Source: Apostichopus japonicus | Taxonomy: Eukaryota > Echinodermata > Holothuroidea > Aspidochirotida > Stichopodidae | Length of the DNA: 64,000 nt | NCBI RefSeq assembly: GCF_037975245.1 | Contig: NC_092581.1 | Location: 16,557,303-16,621,302 of the forward strand | Reading direction: 5' to 3' | Shown here: positions 25,439 to 38,441 of the stretch, in pieces | Layout of the letters: every line of letters begins with the position of its first letter | How positions within the stretch are numbered: the stretch's first letter is position 1 | Translations under genes and position numbers: made by a program | Notes under the pieces: model-generated | What the model saw: only the letters and a program-made list of their open reading frames with translations | Told to the model about the DNA's origin: nothing | The model's database searches: none

Positions 25439-26710
25439 ATGGCGACGGTTGACGAGCTTCTTTGCGAGATCCAGACTAAGCTGCATCTTTGCACGGTAGA
25501 CCAGCTGGAGAGTGTGGGTCTGGGAATCGCCCTTCCCGAGACTGACCGCATCAAGGCAAAGACGAAGGGTCGAACCGGTCTTCTGGGATTAATCAACCGT
25601 TACCTGAGCAGTGAGGAGCTGGAGGAGTCCGATGACCAGGGCCTTGGAAAGTTGAAGGAGTTGAGAGAAGTCTTGCTAGGGGAGATACCAGAGAAAGTTG
25701 ATGACAAGTCAAGCCAAAAGGTGGGTACACCTGAGCCCCCATCGGACCCGACAAGTACCAAAGTGTTACAACACCACAGAGAGTACATCCGCCGCGACTT
25801 TAAGATCTCCGGGCAGATTGCTGGAAGTCAGCAGAAGGATGGGCTGGGTTTCACCAGTCTTATCCACCAGATAGAAGCTGGACTCCGGAAGGGATACCCA
25901 GAGGAAGAAGTGGTTGAGGCAGTTATTAGAGCTACCAACCCAGGCCTGAATCTCCGTGGATATCTGGAAAGCAAGACGGATATAACCTTACCGAAGCTTC
26001 GTCGGATCCTGCGGTCACATTACCAAGAAAAGGGAGCCACAGAGCTGTACCACGAGCTAAGCAGCCTCACACAAGCACCCAAAGAGACGCCGCAGGAATT
26101 CCTTGTTAGGGCCCTTAGTATTCGGCAGCGGGTTTTATTCGCCTCGAAAGAGAGTGAGACCAACCAGCGATACGAGGAGCCGTTAGTGCAGGCCATGTTT
26201 CTACATGCAGTCTCGACTGGCCTGACAAGTGAGTCGATTCGGGCCGACCTGAAGCCTTCCCTAGAGAATACATGCATCTCTGATGAGCTCCTCTTGGAGA
26301 AACTTAACAAGAGCGCCAGTAGTGAGACGGAGCGGTTGAAGAAGCAGACGAAAACAAGATCTTACCAGGCAGCTCATGCTATTGAGGCAACCTCAAAAAA
26401 GGTAACAAAAAGGGAAACACCGCCTACCCCCCTTGAGGAATCCCTAAATGGTTTAAGGGTGGATATTGAGGGCCTGAAAGAGCTGAAAATACAGGTAGCC
26501 CAAATCCAGGAATCCTTAAGCAGAGACAGGCCAGTTAGTTATAAAGGGAAAAAGGGCTGTCCTAAGTGTAGATCAGAAAATGTGGGTGATCGGTGTAACC
26601 ACTGCTTCCGATGTGGAAGTGGTGAGCATTATGCAAGAGGGTGTCGACAAAGGCCACCGGGAAACGAGAGAGGGTCACTTCTAAGGGACGAGGGGGGACC
26701 CCAACAGTAG
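25439..26710 (+). CDS. gag: Gag capsid/nucleocapsid polyprotein
   Basis: Structural protein of 423 residues that should assemble the cytoplasmic particle and bind the element RNA. The start ATG lies 73 bp after the 5' LTR with A three bases upstream and G after it. Residues ~1-85 form a charged helical N-terminal region. Residues ~110-300 are the predicted helical capsid core. The C-terminal part has a CPKC...CNHC cysteine cluster and a CCHC zinc knuckle, [14 protein letters not shown] (C-X2-C-X4-H-X4-C), followed by a basic tail. It ends at TAG (26708-26710). A GGGGGGA heptamer 10 bases before that stop permits -1 frameshifting into pol. The frame is intact. The N-terminal domain could not be named. 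Confidence 0.93.
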   Translation: MATVDELLCEIQTKLHLCTVDQLESVGLGIALPETDRIKAKTKGRTGLLGLINRYLSSEELEESDDQGLGKLKELREVLLGEIPEKVDDKSSQKVGTPEPPSDPTSTKVLQHHREYIRRDFKISGQIAGSQQKDGLGFTSLIHQIEAGLRKGYPEEEVVEAVIRATNPGLNLRGYLESKTDITLPKLRRILRSHYQEKGATELYHELSSLTQAPKETPQEFLVRALSIRQRVLFASKESETNQRYEEPLVQAMFLHAVSTGLTSESIRADLKPSLENTCISDELLLEKLNKSASSETERLKKQTKTRSYQAAHAIEATSKKVTKRETPPTPLEESLNGLRVDIEGLKELKIQVAQIQESLSRDRPVSYKGKKGCPKCRSENVGDRCNHCFRCGSGEHYARGCRQRPPGNERGSLLRDEGGPQQ

Positions 26711-29700
26711 AAAAGTCATTTGGTCATAGACAAAAGAGTCCCAAGCAACCTCCCACTGCACCACCCCACCTGTCCCTTAAAAAGTTTAAGAAACTCATAG
26801 GATTGGTTGGTAAGAGGTGTATTGTGAGGGCCTCCCTCAATGGGTTACCAATGGATGTGTTGTGGGACACGGGTTCCCAGGTGTCAATAATCCAAAAGGA
26901 TTGGATTCAGAAGAATATGCCAGGGGTCATAGTCAGACCCGTGGAGGAACTCCTGGATGGTCTTCACCTGGACCTTACCGCCACAAACGGGATAGAGGTA
27001 CCATATGATGGGTGGGTTGCAGTAAGTCTTAAAGTGGGCACAATAGGTGAAATAGAGGTACCCATGTTGGTCTACTCAGGGGATATGGATAACCCACTTG
27101 TGGGCTACAACGTTATCGCCCACATACTGAATGGCACAGGGGGTTCAGGGTTTAGTGAAAATGATCTTCACTCTGCATTCCCTGGGAAAGGGAAAAGTAC
27201 CCTAACAGCAATGGTTAAGGTTGTAAAAGAGAATGATAGTGTTCTCCTGGCCAGTGTCAGATCGCCTCCTCGTAATCAGCTATTAGGAAGTGGCCAGACC
27301 AATTTCATTGAATGTAGAGTTTATGTGGGAGAGGTCAAGGGACCTATTGACTGGCTATTTGAGCCCAATCAAATATCCTTGCCAGAAGGGTTGAATGTAC
27401 AAGCAACCACTGTGCGGATGGCAAGGGGGTCAGTAGTCCATGTTAATGTACCAGTGCTTAATAACACTAACCATGATCTTCTTCTTTCAAAGCGGACTCC
27501 CCTCGGGACATTGGAACAAGTGACTTCAGTACTTCCCTTACCTCAAGTACTCTGCAAGACTAGTGTAGACCAAACTGCAACAGCAAACTCTACATATGTA
27601 AATTGTGATATAGAGACTGACAGAACTAAACCACCTGACGAAAGACAGGACCGTGACTGGTGCCCTCCAGTTGACCTATCTGACCTGACTCCTGACCAGA
27701 GACAACTTGCAACTAAAATGTTGTTAGAAGAATCATCAGCATTCTCCAGGGATGATATGGATACTGGTGACTGCCCAGATTTGCAGATGAAAATCCAGCT
27801 GAAGGACGAAACACCTGTTCAGAAGGGATACATCAGCATTCCCCGACCACTGTACAAGGAAGTCAAAGAATACTTAGAGGATCTCATCAGACGTGGTTGG
27901 GTGAGTAAGTCTAAATCTAATTATTCCTCCCCGGTAGTGTGTGTGCGAAAGCGTGATGGCTCACTTCGTCTGTGCGTTGATTTTAGAGCACTCAACGAGA
28001 AAACAGTGGATGATCGACAACCAATCCCCAAAATCCAAGATCTGCTAGATGGCCTGAAAGGAAACACATGGTTCAGTACCCTAGATCAGGGTAAAGCGTA
28101 CCATCAAGGGTATATGTCTCCAGAAAGTCAGCATCTCACCTCGTTTATTACTCCCTGGGGATTACATGAGTGGCAAAGAATCCCCTTTGGGCTGAAAAAT
28201 GCCCCAGCAGAGTTTCAACGGTACATGGAAGGATGCTTGCACGATCTTAACAACGAGATATGTGTGGTCTACCTTGATGATATCCTTGTTTACGGTTCTA
28301 CATTTAGCAACCATGTGGAACGCCTTCGGAGAGTTTTACAAAGATTACAAAAGCATGGCATTAAGCTGAAACCCAAGAAGTGTGAGTTGTTCAAGAGAAA
28401 GGTAAGGTACCTAGGGAGGTTGGTAACTGGCGAAGGGTACGGAATGGACCCTGCTGACAAAGAACCAGTCCTGTTATTGAAGAACAAGACACCAACAACC
28501 GTTGGAGAACTTCGAAAGATTTTGGGCTTCATTGGATATTACAGGAACTATATCCAGAACTTCTCCATCATAGCGAAGCCGCTGTACGGGTTGCTAGGAA
28601 CTCAACAGAAAAAGTTCAAGACAAAGGGTAAACAGGAGTCGAGATCTGGTAAGGGGAATACTCGTGATTCTAAAGAAAAGATAGTGTGGACCCCCGAACA
28701 CCATGCGATTTTGTGTGACCTTGTTGATCGCCTGACAGTTCACCCTGTTATGGCCTATCCAGATTTTTCTCAACCGTATGTTCTCCACACTGATGCTTCT
28801 GGTGACGGTCTTGGTGCAGTCTTGTACCAACATTTGGAGGGGAAATTGAGAGTCATAGCATTTGCTTCACGCACGTTAACGCCCCCAGAACAGAATTATC
28901 ACTCCAGTAAGTTGGAATTCCTTGCTCTCAAATGGGCGGTGACAGAACGTTTCCGTGACTACCTTCAGTATGCAAATCATTTTGTGGTATTCACTGACAA
29001 CAATCCCCTGACATACGTGATGACTACTGCCCGTCTGAATGCCACAGGCCAGAGGTGGGTATCAGAATTGGCTAGTTTTCGATTTGAAATTAGATACCGC
29101 CCTGGTAAGGAAAACGTAGATGCAGATGTGTTATCAAGGATGCCGATACCTGACAAGTTGGAAAACTATATCAACGAATTCACAGAGAAGATCCCGAGTA
29201 CTGCAATAACAGCCACAGCTGAATACGTCCAAGGCACATGTTGCGGAGAAGTGGCATGCATCGATGTGACAACAGTGAACAGCAACAGTTGCGACATACT
29301 AGGAACATCACCCACATCTACAATCTCGCCTATCGACCCACTGGAGCTTAAAGAAGCCCAAGAGAATGACTTGGTTCTTGGTAGAGTTATGCAAATGAAG
29401 AAAACCGGAAAGAGACCATCTCCACAGGAGCGGAAAAATGAGACTAAGAACGTACAGGTTCTGCTAAACCAGTGGAACAAACTAGAGTTTGATGATAAGG
29501 GACTACTTTGTAGATGCACTGTCAACAGAAAACAGCTACTCCTCCCGACCAAGTATAAGGACACGGTATTGAAGGGGCTCCACAACGACATGGGTCATAT
29601 TGGTGTAGAAAGAACCCTTGACCTAATACGACAACGGTTCTATTGGGCATACATGGCAAAAGAGGTGGAAATGTACATCACCAAGCAGTGTCATTGTGTA

Positions 29701-31251
29701 GTTCAGAAGAAACCTACTCGAAATATTAGAGCACCTTTAATACCAATACACACGACAGAACCTTTCGAGATGGTATCAATAGACTACTTACACCTGGAAA
29801 AGTGTAAGGGTGGGTACGAATATATCCTCGTGGTAGTTGACCATTTCACTAGGTTCGCACAAGCTTACCCTACCAAGAACAAATCGGCACATGCTGCAGC
29901 AGAACGGTTGTTTAATGATTTCTTCCTGAGATTTGGCTTTCCGAAGAGACTTCACCATGACCAAGGGAGGGAGTTTGAAAACCAACTCTTCACAAAACTC
30001 CAGGAATACTGTGGTATTGAGCATTGCAGAACAACCCCATATCATCCCCAGGGGAATGGTCAGGTTGAGAGAATGAACCGGACTATACTCAACATGTTGC
30101 GAACGCTGTCAAACCAGCAGAAACTGAACTGGAAGGAACATTTGCCGAGGTGCATGCATGCTTACAACTGTTCAAAGAATGATGCTACTGGATTCTCGCC
30201 ATTTTTCCTCATGTTCGGGCGTTCACCACGACTCCCTGTTGATATTTTGTTTAATTTGGAAAGTGAGAACGAGGACATTGATCACAGAACATTTGCGGAT
30301 AAATGGCGTTGTCAAATGCAGGAAGCGTATAGTATTGCCAATAGGCACACCGACAAGGCTTCAGCTGCTGCGAAGGAAAGGTATGACAGAAAGACTCACT
30401 ACACCCAATTAAGCCCTGGTGACCGTGTTCTTGTGAAGAACCTTGTCCGACAAGCAGGCCCTGATAAGCTTCGATCTTACTGGGAAGACACCGTCTATAG
30501 GGTTGTGAAACAGATCAATCCTGACATACCCGTGTTTGAAGTGATTACAGATAATTCTAAGAAGCAGAAACGTGTTCTGCATCGCAACTTGTTATTAGCA
30601 TGCGATGCACTGCCTCTAGATGAGACACAGATGATCCATGGGAAGCCCCCACGCCAGCGAAAGAAAACACGAACAGCAACCCAGGCAGGTGGTGATGTAG
30701 ATGGGTCAGATGTGAGCGATGACGAGTGGCACACGTATATCACCCGACAGCGTTCAACTGCTCGGACCTCAGCCCCAGCAGAGCAATATGTTAGTGATGG
30801 TGCTCCTGACCAGCTACAGAATGTACCGACTCAGACACCAGCGGCTGTGGATGTTTCGCAGAGTCCAGTAAATCAGACACCCCAAACTCCAGAGCAGCCG
30901 ACACGTCCAGTTGAACCACCCGTGGAAATACCAGAGGAACAGGTACCACAGGAGCGAGTACCAGAGGAACAAGGACGCCCGTCACGAAATAGAAGGCCAC
31001 CAGATTTCCTGAATTACGGACAACCTGGAGCCCCAACTTGGGTTCAGTCTACCCAGTGTCCATATTCGTCCTATTTACCCCCACCTAACCTTGGACAACC
31101 TTACCCTCAGACACAAACTAGACCTTGGTTCCAGCCATACCCTCCCATGTACGACTACCGACTACAAACACCAATGTTTCACCCAGAGTTCCAACAACAT
31201 ACTCCTGACTGGACTTTGTACAGACCGACGAATGTTGAAAGAAGTGGATAA
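26626..31251 (+). CDS. pol: Pol polyprotein: protease, reverse transcriptase, RNase H, integrase
   Basis: The frame opens after a stop at 26623-26625 and is entered by -1 frameshifting at 26692-26698, so the GTG at 26641 is probably not a start. Residue numbers here count from 26641. Protease: WDTGSQVSI, catalytic Asp76. Reverse transcriptase ~395-600: YLDD at 544-547, with [12 protein letters not shown] and [13 protein letters not shown] upstream. RNase H: Asp718, Glu759, Asp786. Integrase: HHCC-type domain with His981 and His986; catalytic Asp1048, Asp1107 and Glu1143 with 35 residues between the last two. A GPY/F-like module follows around 1258-1320. The last ~200 residues are a Pro/Gln-rich tail with [15 protein letters not shown]. 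It copies and integrates the element. All catalytic residues are present, but the integrase zinc cysteines are CHC instead of CX2C. Confidence 0.96.
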   Translation, partial: ALCKRVSTKATGKRERVTSKGRGGTPTVEKSFGHRQKSPKQPPTAPPHLSLKKFKKLIGLVGKRCIVRASLNGLPMDVLWDTGSQVSIIQKDWIQKNMPGVIVRPVEELLDGLHLDLTATNGIEVPYDGWVAVSLKVGTIGEIEVPMLVYSGDMDNPLVGYNVIAHILNGTGGSGFSENDLHSAFPGKGKSTLTAMVKVVKENDSVLLASVRSPPRNQLLGSGQTNFIECRVYVGEVKGPIDWLFEPNQISLPEGLNVQATTVRMARGSVVHVNVPVLNNTNHDLLLSKRTPLGTLEQVTSVLPLPQVLCKTSVDQTATANSTYVNCDIETDRTKPPDERQDRDWCPPVDLSDLTPDQRQLATKMLLEESSAFSRDDMDTGDCPDLQMKIQLKDETPVQKGYISIPRPLYKEVKEYLEDLIRRGWVSKSKSNYSSPVVCVRKRDGSLRLCVDFRALNEKTVDDRQPIPKIQDLLDGLKGNTWFSTLDQGKAYHQGYMSPESQHLTSFITPWGLHEWQRIPFGLKNAPAEFQRYMEGCLHDLNNEICVVYLDDILVYGSTFSNHVERLRRVLQRLQKHGIKLKPKKCELFKRKVRYLGRLVTGEGYGMDPADKEPVLLLKNKTPTTVGELRKILGFIGYYRNYIQNFSIIAKPLYGLLGTQQKKFKTKGKQESRSGKGNTRDSKEKIVWTPEHHAILCDLVDRLTVHPVMAYPDFSQPYVLHTDASGDGLGAVLYQHLEGKLRVIAFASRTLTPPEQNYHSSKLEFLALKWAVTERFRDYLQYANHFVVFTDNNPLTYVMTTARLNATGQRWVSELASFRFEIRYRPGKENVDADVLSRMPIPDKLENYINEFTEKIPSTAITATAEYVQGTCCGEVACIDVTTVNSNSCDILGTSPTSTISPIDPLELKEAQENDLVLGRVMQMKKTGKRPSPQERKNETKNVQVLLNQWNKLEFDDKGLLCRCTVNRKQLLLPTKYKDTVLKGLHNDMGHIGVERTLDLIRQRFYWAYMAKEVEMYITKQCHCVVQKKPTRNIRAPLIPIHTTEPFEMVSIDYLHLEKCKGGYEYILVVVDHFTRFAQAYPTKNKSAHAAAERLFNDFFLRFGFPKRLHHDQGREFENQLFTKLQEYCGIEHCRTTPYHPQGNGQVERMNRTILNMLRTLSNQQKLNWKEHLPRCMHAYNCSKNDATGFSPFFLMFGRSPRLPVDILFNLESENEDIDHRTFADKWRCQMQEAYSIANRHTDKASAAAKERYDRKTHYTQLSPGDRVLVKNLVRQAGPDKLRSYWEDTVYRVVKQINPDIPVFEVITDNSKKQKRVLHRNLLLACDALPLDETQMIHGKPPRQRKKTRTATQAGGDVDGSDVSDDEWHTYITRQRSTARTSAPAEQYVSDGAPDQLQNVPTQTPAAVDVSQSPVNQTPQTPEQPTRPVEPPVEIPEEQVPQERVPEEQGRPSRNRRPPDFLNYGQPGAPTWVQSTQCPYSSYLPPPNLGQPYPQTQTRPWFQPYPPMYDYRLQTPMFHPEFQQHTPDWTLYRPTNVERSG
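26692..26698 (+). promoter_or_regulatory. -1 ribosomal frameshift slippery heptamer (gag-pol)
   Basis: G GGG GGA in the gag frame fits the X XXY YYZ rule exactly. It is 10 bases before the gag stop and inside the 85-bp window where the pol frame is open (26626-26710). After a one-base slip the next codons read Thr-Pro-Thr-Val-Glu, continuous with pol. A downstream stimulatory structure was not established. Confidence 0.85.
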
Positions 31252-31715
31252 TGGGTAGTAATAGTTAGTTGTTGTGACTAGACTATATAATAGGTCATGA
31301 CAGATTATCATATTTTATTTGTTTTCTTGGTATCATCTTGATGATGGTTAGTAGCTAGAGATGAGACATGAGTCTCAAATTTATGCAAGTAGTGGTCAGT
31401 TGCATGTATAGTAAGTAACTAGTGAGTAGAACCATAAGACCTAAAGGGGTTACCGTCGTGTGCTTTTAGATCAAGTGATCTGTCTAAATAACTCAGTTCT
31501 TGGGAGTGCGCATAACCTTGAACTTAAGTGATTTTCTGGTACTTTGTTATTGTTCCACTAAACTAACATTTGGGGTTCTGCCCTTAAAAGTACAATGTAA
31601 GAGCACATGTAGAGTTCTATTTTATATGTTAAGCAGGTTTAAATGTATTGTTTATATGATAGTTGACGTATGACATTCATTATGTATGAAAAGCGAGTCA
31701 GGGACGACTTCTTTT
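31252..31715. other. Untranslated region between pol and the 3' LTR
   Basis: About 460 bp with no open frame of note, so no envelope-type gene is present. It leads into the polypurine tract. Confidence 0.8.
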
Positions 31716-31728
31716 GAGAGGGGGAGAG
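31716..31728 (+). promoter_or_regulatory. Polypurine tract
   Basis: GAGAGGGGGAGAG directly abuts the TG of the 3' LTR, the position where plus-strand DNA synthesis is primed in LTR retroelements. Confidence 0.92.
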
Positions 31729-32853
31729 TGTTAGGAATGTGATTTGAACAAAACAGAGGCCCCTATAAATTTTTATTAAGTTACCTTCACAGATAGTGGT
31801 ACAGCCATTCAGAAGTTAGGGGAAAATGACCTGTCAGTGGCACATTGATATACCATATGACATTGTGTTGCTGTACTATTCATTTTGCTCTGAGTTTTGT
31901 TCCTTTCTACCCCTCAGGTATGTTCTTTTTACCTTATTATACTTATTACTCTTATCTTTAATAGTTAAAGGATCTAACTGATGTATTCTTATTAGTATTC
32001 ATGGTAACATTCAATAGAAATGTCAAGATATTGAAGTGCACCTTTTTATCAGTGCTAGTAGTTTCATATGTTCTTCATATAGCCTTAAGCTGTATGTTAC
32101 CTGTATGGTACATTGTTATTTGATATGGTGAAGCCACTGCAGCTATGCCCAGGAACGAGGTGGTTCCATGGTGTCAAATTACGTAGCAGGTATAACCTGT
32201 GCTGCATAGGCTAATTAGATGGATTGTTCTATTGGAAGAGGGGTTGATTAAAGTAGCTACACAGCAAGCTGCATAGGGTAGACCCCCTACAGAGGTCTGG
32301 GTGCACAGGATTGGTGGAACTGTTTAGGTTACCATGGCAATCCTATACCAGGTAGAGATATTGTTCTTATTAGCTGTATACTGCCTGTGCAGTGGTAGTG
32401 TGTGGGTACAACTATATTGAAACCTTTTTGTTTTAATAATAAGTCGTGAGCTAGCTCCCTAGTTCATGCAGGGAAATGTTGCTAGTCTAGGGGTGCACAG
32501 AGGATTAAGATGTAGAATAAATATTAGCACTTCTGTGTGCAGCTGTGTGGGTCATGTCAGTTAGTTTGGTGGATATGTTTGTTGGTCTATGCGTGAGTGT
32601 GTGTTATCTGTAGATTGATTAGGTTTATCTGTTATCAATAAATGCATGATGTTGCACTGAGGTTGATATGATATAACAGAGAGCTGTAAAGGACAATTAT
32701 GTTCTAGATTAAAGGGTTGTAAATAAACATTGATATACCAGATGACATTGTGTTGCTGTACTATTCATTTTGCTCTGAGTTTTGTTCCTTTCTACCCCTC
32801 AGGTGGCCTATATATTGGCTCATACCTAGGTCACCCGAATCCCCGGGGTAACA
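31729..32853 (+). repeat. 3' LTR
   Basis: 1125 bp, apparently identical to the 5' LTR in sequence and length. It carries the same internal 77-bp repeat pair, TATA-like box and AATAAA motifs. The frame at 32730-32951 starts in its right end and runs into flanking DNA; it is not a gene. Confidence 0.96.
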
Positions 32854-32857
32854 AATA

Positions 32858-33287
32858 CACCAATCCAAATAACCACTTTCACGCAACAGTTGCATCATGG
32901 GATCTAAGTACCGCATGTCGTTTTTTTGTGGTAAACACAACAGGTTTATGACCTATAGCAATGCCCACTATCAATTACTTTATTAATTATACAAATTAAT
33001 GAAGTTAACTTGATTGATATCTGCAGCAATAATCATTGCGGTTTTCCTAAGGTGTAATATAATAAATAATATTTCAGAACCCGCAATGGCATTAAAAATT
33101 AAACCCTCTCCTGCTCGTGTTTGTTGCACATTTTTTGACGTATTCTTCAGAGCAATATGCACATGGGAACCAGAATTATGTACTCGTGGAGTATTGTGTA
33201 GAACCAGATTGGAAAAATATGTAGAAAGGTAACAGAACCTGATAAACTAGTGCATAGTTTTAAAGAAGTAATAAAGGGCAGTATAAT
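32858..33287. other. Flanking DNA between retrotransposon and triplet repeat
   Basis: No recognised gene. A 72-codon frame at 33014-33232 has no identifiable domain. Confidence 0.4.
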
Positions 33288-34070
<783 letters not shown>

Positions 34071-35637
34071 TTTGCTGTATGTAGGCTTCATTATTTGTTC
34101 CTTTTAAACACAAAAGCTGATTATGATTGTTTTGCCAGCTACTAAATAAACACCAGCCTGCACTTCTCCTCACCCACCTCCCAGCCAGACCTACCAACGA
34201 CAGAGAAGCTCATGATTTGGTTTCTTCAAAACTTTGTATGATGTCACTCCCTAGCTAATCCGAATGACCAATCCTAACGTTATCTGTCTACAACATAAAA
34301 CCACATAGCTCTACAACGCTGTTATAAAAAACTTGGCAACATTACCGTTGGTCAAATTTCTTTGACGAATAATAGAGGGCAATTTGTGACCACTAACTAT
34401 GTAAAGCAAATGAATTTATCATTTCCTCTTGTATTGGTTAATCATATTGCTACCCTTCGTCATTTTCAAGGTATTCAACAAAAAGGAAACAGAAAAACAA
34501 AAGTAGAAGAAGAAGAATGATAACCGCAAATATAAAGCGTGTTCAAGGTTCTTATGTGGTATGTATGTCTGCCTTAGAGAGTAGGAACATACGAGATCTA
34601 CCGAGGGTGGTGAAAGGTTATTTAGGGTCAGTAGATGTCAAAGTCTGAATAGCTTGCAAATACGAGAACTCCTAAACTTAAAGCTCGGCGGTGAAATTTG
34701 ATATATAGTATCCGGGTTCGTCTTAGGGGGAGAGAAAGAACCCCTGTGGCTCTTTAAGGGCGTCAAAGGTCAGTTGGGTCAAGAGGGATCGAACTCTGAA
34801 ACGCTTGTAAACAAGATAACTGTTAAGCTAAACCTCGATTAAACTTGTGCTATGTGTTATGTAGATCGGCATTGGGAGTTAATGGGGTCAAACGGCATTT
34901 AGAGTCAAAACTGTTCCACACAATATCTCTAAATCACATTATGTACAATCTCCAAAGTACACATCGGTTAAACATAATCATACACTATGTTGTGCCACCT
35001 TTACGTGTACAGAGCCCATGGGTTCTTTTCGTTGCTCTTTTACCAATAAAAAGGCGAATTAATTTGTCTTGACACTTTTCTAAAAAGTTGAACTTCTATC
35101 AGTTGCGTCCTTTTTGGAACACCGACAAATGAATTTCTATCAGCTTCATTCCACTCCGTGTATCAAGCATGTCACTTCTGTGACGTAAATGGTCAGGTGA
35201 TCTTCTGAAGATTGTCAGAACAGTGTTTAAAATTCAATGGTTGCAGATTTAATCATTTTTCAGACTGAGTTGCCGAGTTTGGATATTTACGAGTGACGAG
35301 GTTACCTGCCTCCCTACAACCTTACCACTCCCGTTCTACCGTGCCCAATGAACTGGTGACAATTTTAGCACTGTGAGCACTCCATGTCCGGACCTCTCCG
35401 GTCAATGCCCTGCCCTCTCATGACACCACCTCCTCTTCCTCGCAAAATTATAGCCTATCCTATACCAGGGGTAGTCCCTCCCTCGCTCAGAGGGGAGACT
35501 ACCCTCACCAACTCGACTTCCGTTTGTACAAAGCAAAACAAAATACCCATTGTACAATACACAATAGATATATGCAATATACACAATATATATTGCACTA
35601 CGACTCAACATGCATAGGTGACATGACACAATTGGCA
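34071..35637. other. Unannotated DNA
   Basis: Contains one AGGTCA-type dispersed repeat (about 34540-34830). No gene was recognised; frames at 34845-35072 and 35384-35653 lack domain features. Confidence 0.4.
34540..34830 (+). repeat. Member of the GGTCA dispersed repeat family
   Basis: Two related blocks contain AGGTTATTTAGGGTCAGTAG and AAAGGTCAGTTGGGTCAAGA. Each is followed by a GTCAAAGTCTGAA or CGAACTCTGAA segment and then a CTTGYAAA motif. The complementary orientation occurs at 50.8-51.4 and 58.0-58.3 kb. Confidence 0.55.
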
Positions 35638-35645
35638 ACATAATC

Positions 35646-36107
35646 GGTGACATCCCTATGTTCCGACGTCTCTATGTTCCGACGTCTCTATGTTCCGACG
35701 TCTCTATGTTCCGACGTCTCTATGTTCCGACAATACGAAATAATTTTTGGACTCATAATTTTTTTTGACCAACATTTTTCGGACCCAACTTTTTTCAACC
35801 AACATTTTTTTGGACTCAAATTTTTTGGACCCAATTTTTTGGACCCCCATTTTCGGACGAATTTTTTTTTGGCACCAAACTTTTGGTCCCAATAAAATTT
35901 GGTCCGAAACATTTTTTGTCCAAACAAATTTTGGTTAAAAAAAGTTAGGTCCGAAAAAATGTTGGTCAAAAAAAATTATGAGTCCAAAAATAATTTCGTA
36001 TTGTCGGAACATAGAGACGTCGGAACATAGAGACGTCGGAACATAGAGACGTCGGAACATAGAGACGTCGGAACTGGATAAAGACGTCGGAACATAGAGA
36101 TGTATCC
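35646..36107. mobile_element. Foldback element with tandem-repeat arms
   Basis: A 462-bp near-complete inverted repeat flanked by the 8-bp direct repeat ACATAATC (35638-35645 and 36108-36115). The outermost ~15 bp match as inverted repeats with three mismatches. Next come tandem 16-bp units, CTATGTTCCGACGTCT on the left (five copies, 35656-35731) and the complement on the right (six copies with one variant, 36003-36101). Inside these the arms continue as T-rich GGACCCAATTTTTT-like repeats that pair across a centre near 35875. It has no coding capacity. The 8-bp duplication indicates movement by a DNA transposase; the family is not identified. Confidence 0.88.
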
Positions 36108-38310
36108 ACATAATCCACTAATTCATAAATTGTATCCTATACAGCTAGGTTCAAAATATGATAACATTATAGGCATCGGCACTATCTCTGCAACCACAGT
36201 TCTGATTTACTAATATTGTAGGGTTGTCGATATGGTAACCAACGTTCGGCAAAATATACGGGCATTTTTCGCTCTATTATTTATTACAGTGAAGTTGCAA
36301 CCATTTCACATTAGATGCTGTTGTCATCCACTGGACAATTAACTAATCAAAGCTTACTTATCATGTACAGTTTATTATGATAATGTATAGTTACCGAGAT
36401 GGTGTGTTGGTCTGAGCAAGGAACTGTCATTTTTAATCGGCGGCTCTGTGTTATATATCAAGTTCTCCCCCCACCTGCCCCCCCCCCCAAAGACCCACAA
36501 ATACCCATTGCTTCCCCAAAGATATAACTAAATAAGATCCACATGACAATCTTGACATCATCTCCAGGTTTTCTTTCATCATTTCCTTGTCAAAGTTTCT
36601 CTTCTTCGTTTTTTTTTTCCATTATGCCACAATATTACAATAATAAGCAATTTGGAAAATGACAAAGAATTTTGTTTTCATTAGATTCAATCCAATTTAA
36701 GGTTTTTTTTTATCAGCCTCAGTGGTGATGATTTTACGCTATTAATTTGCTATATCAACAACGTCTTTCCTTTCTTCGTGTTTTCCCTTTCACTAAACTT
36801 TCCTGTTTTTTTTTCTGGCGTTCACGGCATTTTTCATGAGTGACATGCCTTATCAGCACAAACTTGTTTTCAATTTTTGATGAGGTATAATCCTCTTATA
36901 TAACCGCCTATCTCGCCAGGCACGTTCGTGTATTGACATGCCTGTCACTATAACTTGAAAGAAAACAAAAAATATATCCTCTTTTTAGTGAGAGAACTTT
37001 TATTCTCTGTTGTCTCGTCTCCTCTTCTCTGCTTTCTCTGTTGGGACGCGGTAGCATAGGGGTCAATTACCTTCTCGCGCGAGCTTAAACCGTCTCGTTT
37101 TCAAGGTTGCCGTAAGCCCGTGAGCCAAGGCCATCGTAGCTTGACGTTCAAGTTGAGCGGTAGATGAATTTGGCGGGAAATAGCCTAGTGATATAACGAG
37201 CATTCAAGGACTCACGTTTTTCTCATGTCCAATACTATAAATAATACCTTCGGTTTTTTTCTTCCTGTTTTGTTTCAGGCTCTTACGTGGAATGAGAAAA
37301 AGGAAAAAGAAGCATGGAAGAAATTTCTCGAAAAAAAGGTGAAAATGGTTTGCAGGTGTTGAAATACATCTGTTGCAAATTTAAATTTTTAAGCCGCATT
37401 AACAGTCAATTTGAAAGACCTTGGAATGGCTCTTTTCAATTCCATGTGCCCGTCGTCAACTCATTCAGTTTTAAAAGGATTGTTGAGTTGAGGGCGGCTA
37501 AGTCAATATGACGTTGGGAAAGAAGCGAAAAATTCAGCGTACATCAGGTTTTTGTAGACGTAATATAGCCACGAGTTGAAGGTAGTTCATCTGAGATCAT
37601 TGGCAGGCTTTGCGAGTCATATTGAAACCACAGAACTGTAAAATGAACAAATCCCAAATGGAAAATAATCTGTATACTACTTTGAAGTTTGTTGAAAACA
37701 GGGGGTTCAACTCCCCGGTGGACAGCGGTTCATCATCCATTACTGAACTCCAAGGCTTCATCAACATACGATCTTAATTTAACTTATGAAGACATACAAC
37801 ATTCACAAATCCCACGCATGCGTACTTTCAACATGAGGTATTGCAAGAAAGGTATACTGCAGCAGGCGGTGAAATTAAACTAACTGTTTAATAGTGTAAC
37901 ACTGATGACAAATCACGTGCCTATCATTTCGCCTAAATATTGCTATAAGCCGAAAAATCAGTTCCTTTATGATTAAAGATTTCTTGTTTGTAAAATATTT
38001 CAAGAAGTTCCTGAAAACATCCAATCAACGAGACATGTATACAGTATAAGACTGGAGCTCAACAGATACCATATGAAGCTGTATTTTGTATTTAGTTGCG
38101 GTAACTTTGTGTCACTCAGACCCCTCCAAATTATATTCATCAAGGGTCCAGACACTGGGGAGGAGGGGCGGCGCTTGGGGTCACGGACCCGACAATTTAT
38201 ATCTGAAGCAGTGATTTTGAAAAAGGCTTAAACAACAATATGACATCTACATTTACACATGGATCCCGGAAGAGTCTAAACTTAAGGATCGTCGAGGTGC
38301 TCCACCACCT

Positions 38311-38441
38311 GGACCTCTAGCGGGCCTTCGACTCTGTGACATCTCTCGACATGGTCACATGGACCCCTAGCGGACCTTCGACTCTGTGCCATCTCTCGAC
38401 ATGGTCACATGGACCCCTACAGGGGCCTTCGACTCTGTGCC
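38311..38441. repeat. 50-bp tandem repeat, about 2.6 copies
   Basis: Units starting GGACCTCTAG or GGACCCCTA at 38311, 38361 and 38411 share CCTTCGACTCTGTG and ATCTCTCGACATGGTCACAT. Confidence 0.85.

Larger units (their letters stand above)
24242..32853 (+). mobile_element. Complete, apparently young Ty3/gypsy LTR retrotransposon
   Basis: An 8612-bp element with equal 1125-bp LTRs that begin TGTTAGGAATG and end GGGGTAACA, flanked by the 4-bp direct repeat AATA (24238-24241 and 32854-32857). Inside are a primer-binding site, gag, pol in the order protease, reverse transcriptase, RNase H, integrase (the Ty3/gypsy order), and a polypurine tract. Both reading frames are uninterrupted and no difference between the LTRs was found by eye, so insertion is recent and the element may still be active. 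There is no envelope-type frame between pol and the 3' LTR. The exact gypsy lineage cannot be fixed without a phylogeny. Confidence 0.96.

Noticed and set aside
26546-26552. GGGAAAA as the gag-pol slippery site
   Set aside because: It is not in the gag X XXY YYZ register and lies upstream of a pol-frame stop at 26623-26625.
29166-29591. 141-codon minus-strand frame inside pol
   Set aside because: Antisense shadow of the pol frame.
31252-31728. Envelope-type gene after pol
   Set aside because: Only ~460 bp with no open frame of useful length remains before the polypurine tract.
32730-32951. 72-codon frame at the right LTR end
   Set aside because: Starts inside the 3' LTR and runs into flanking DNA; the matching part of the 5' LTR is non-coding leader.
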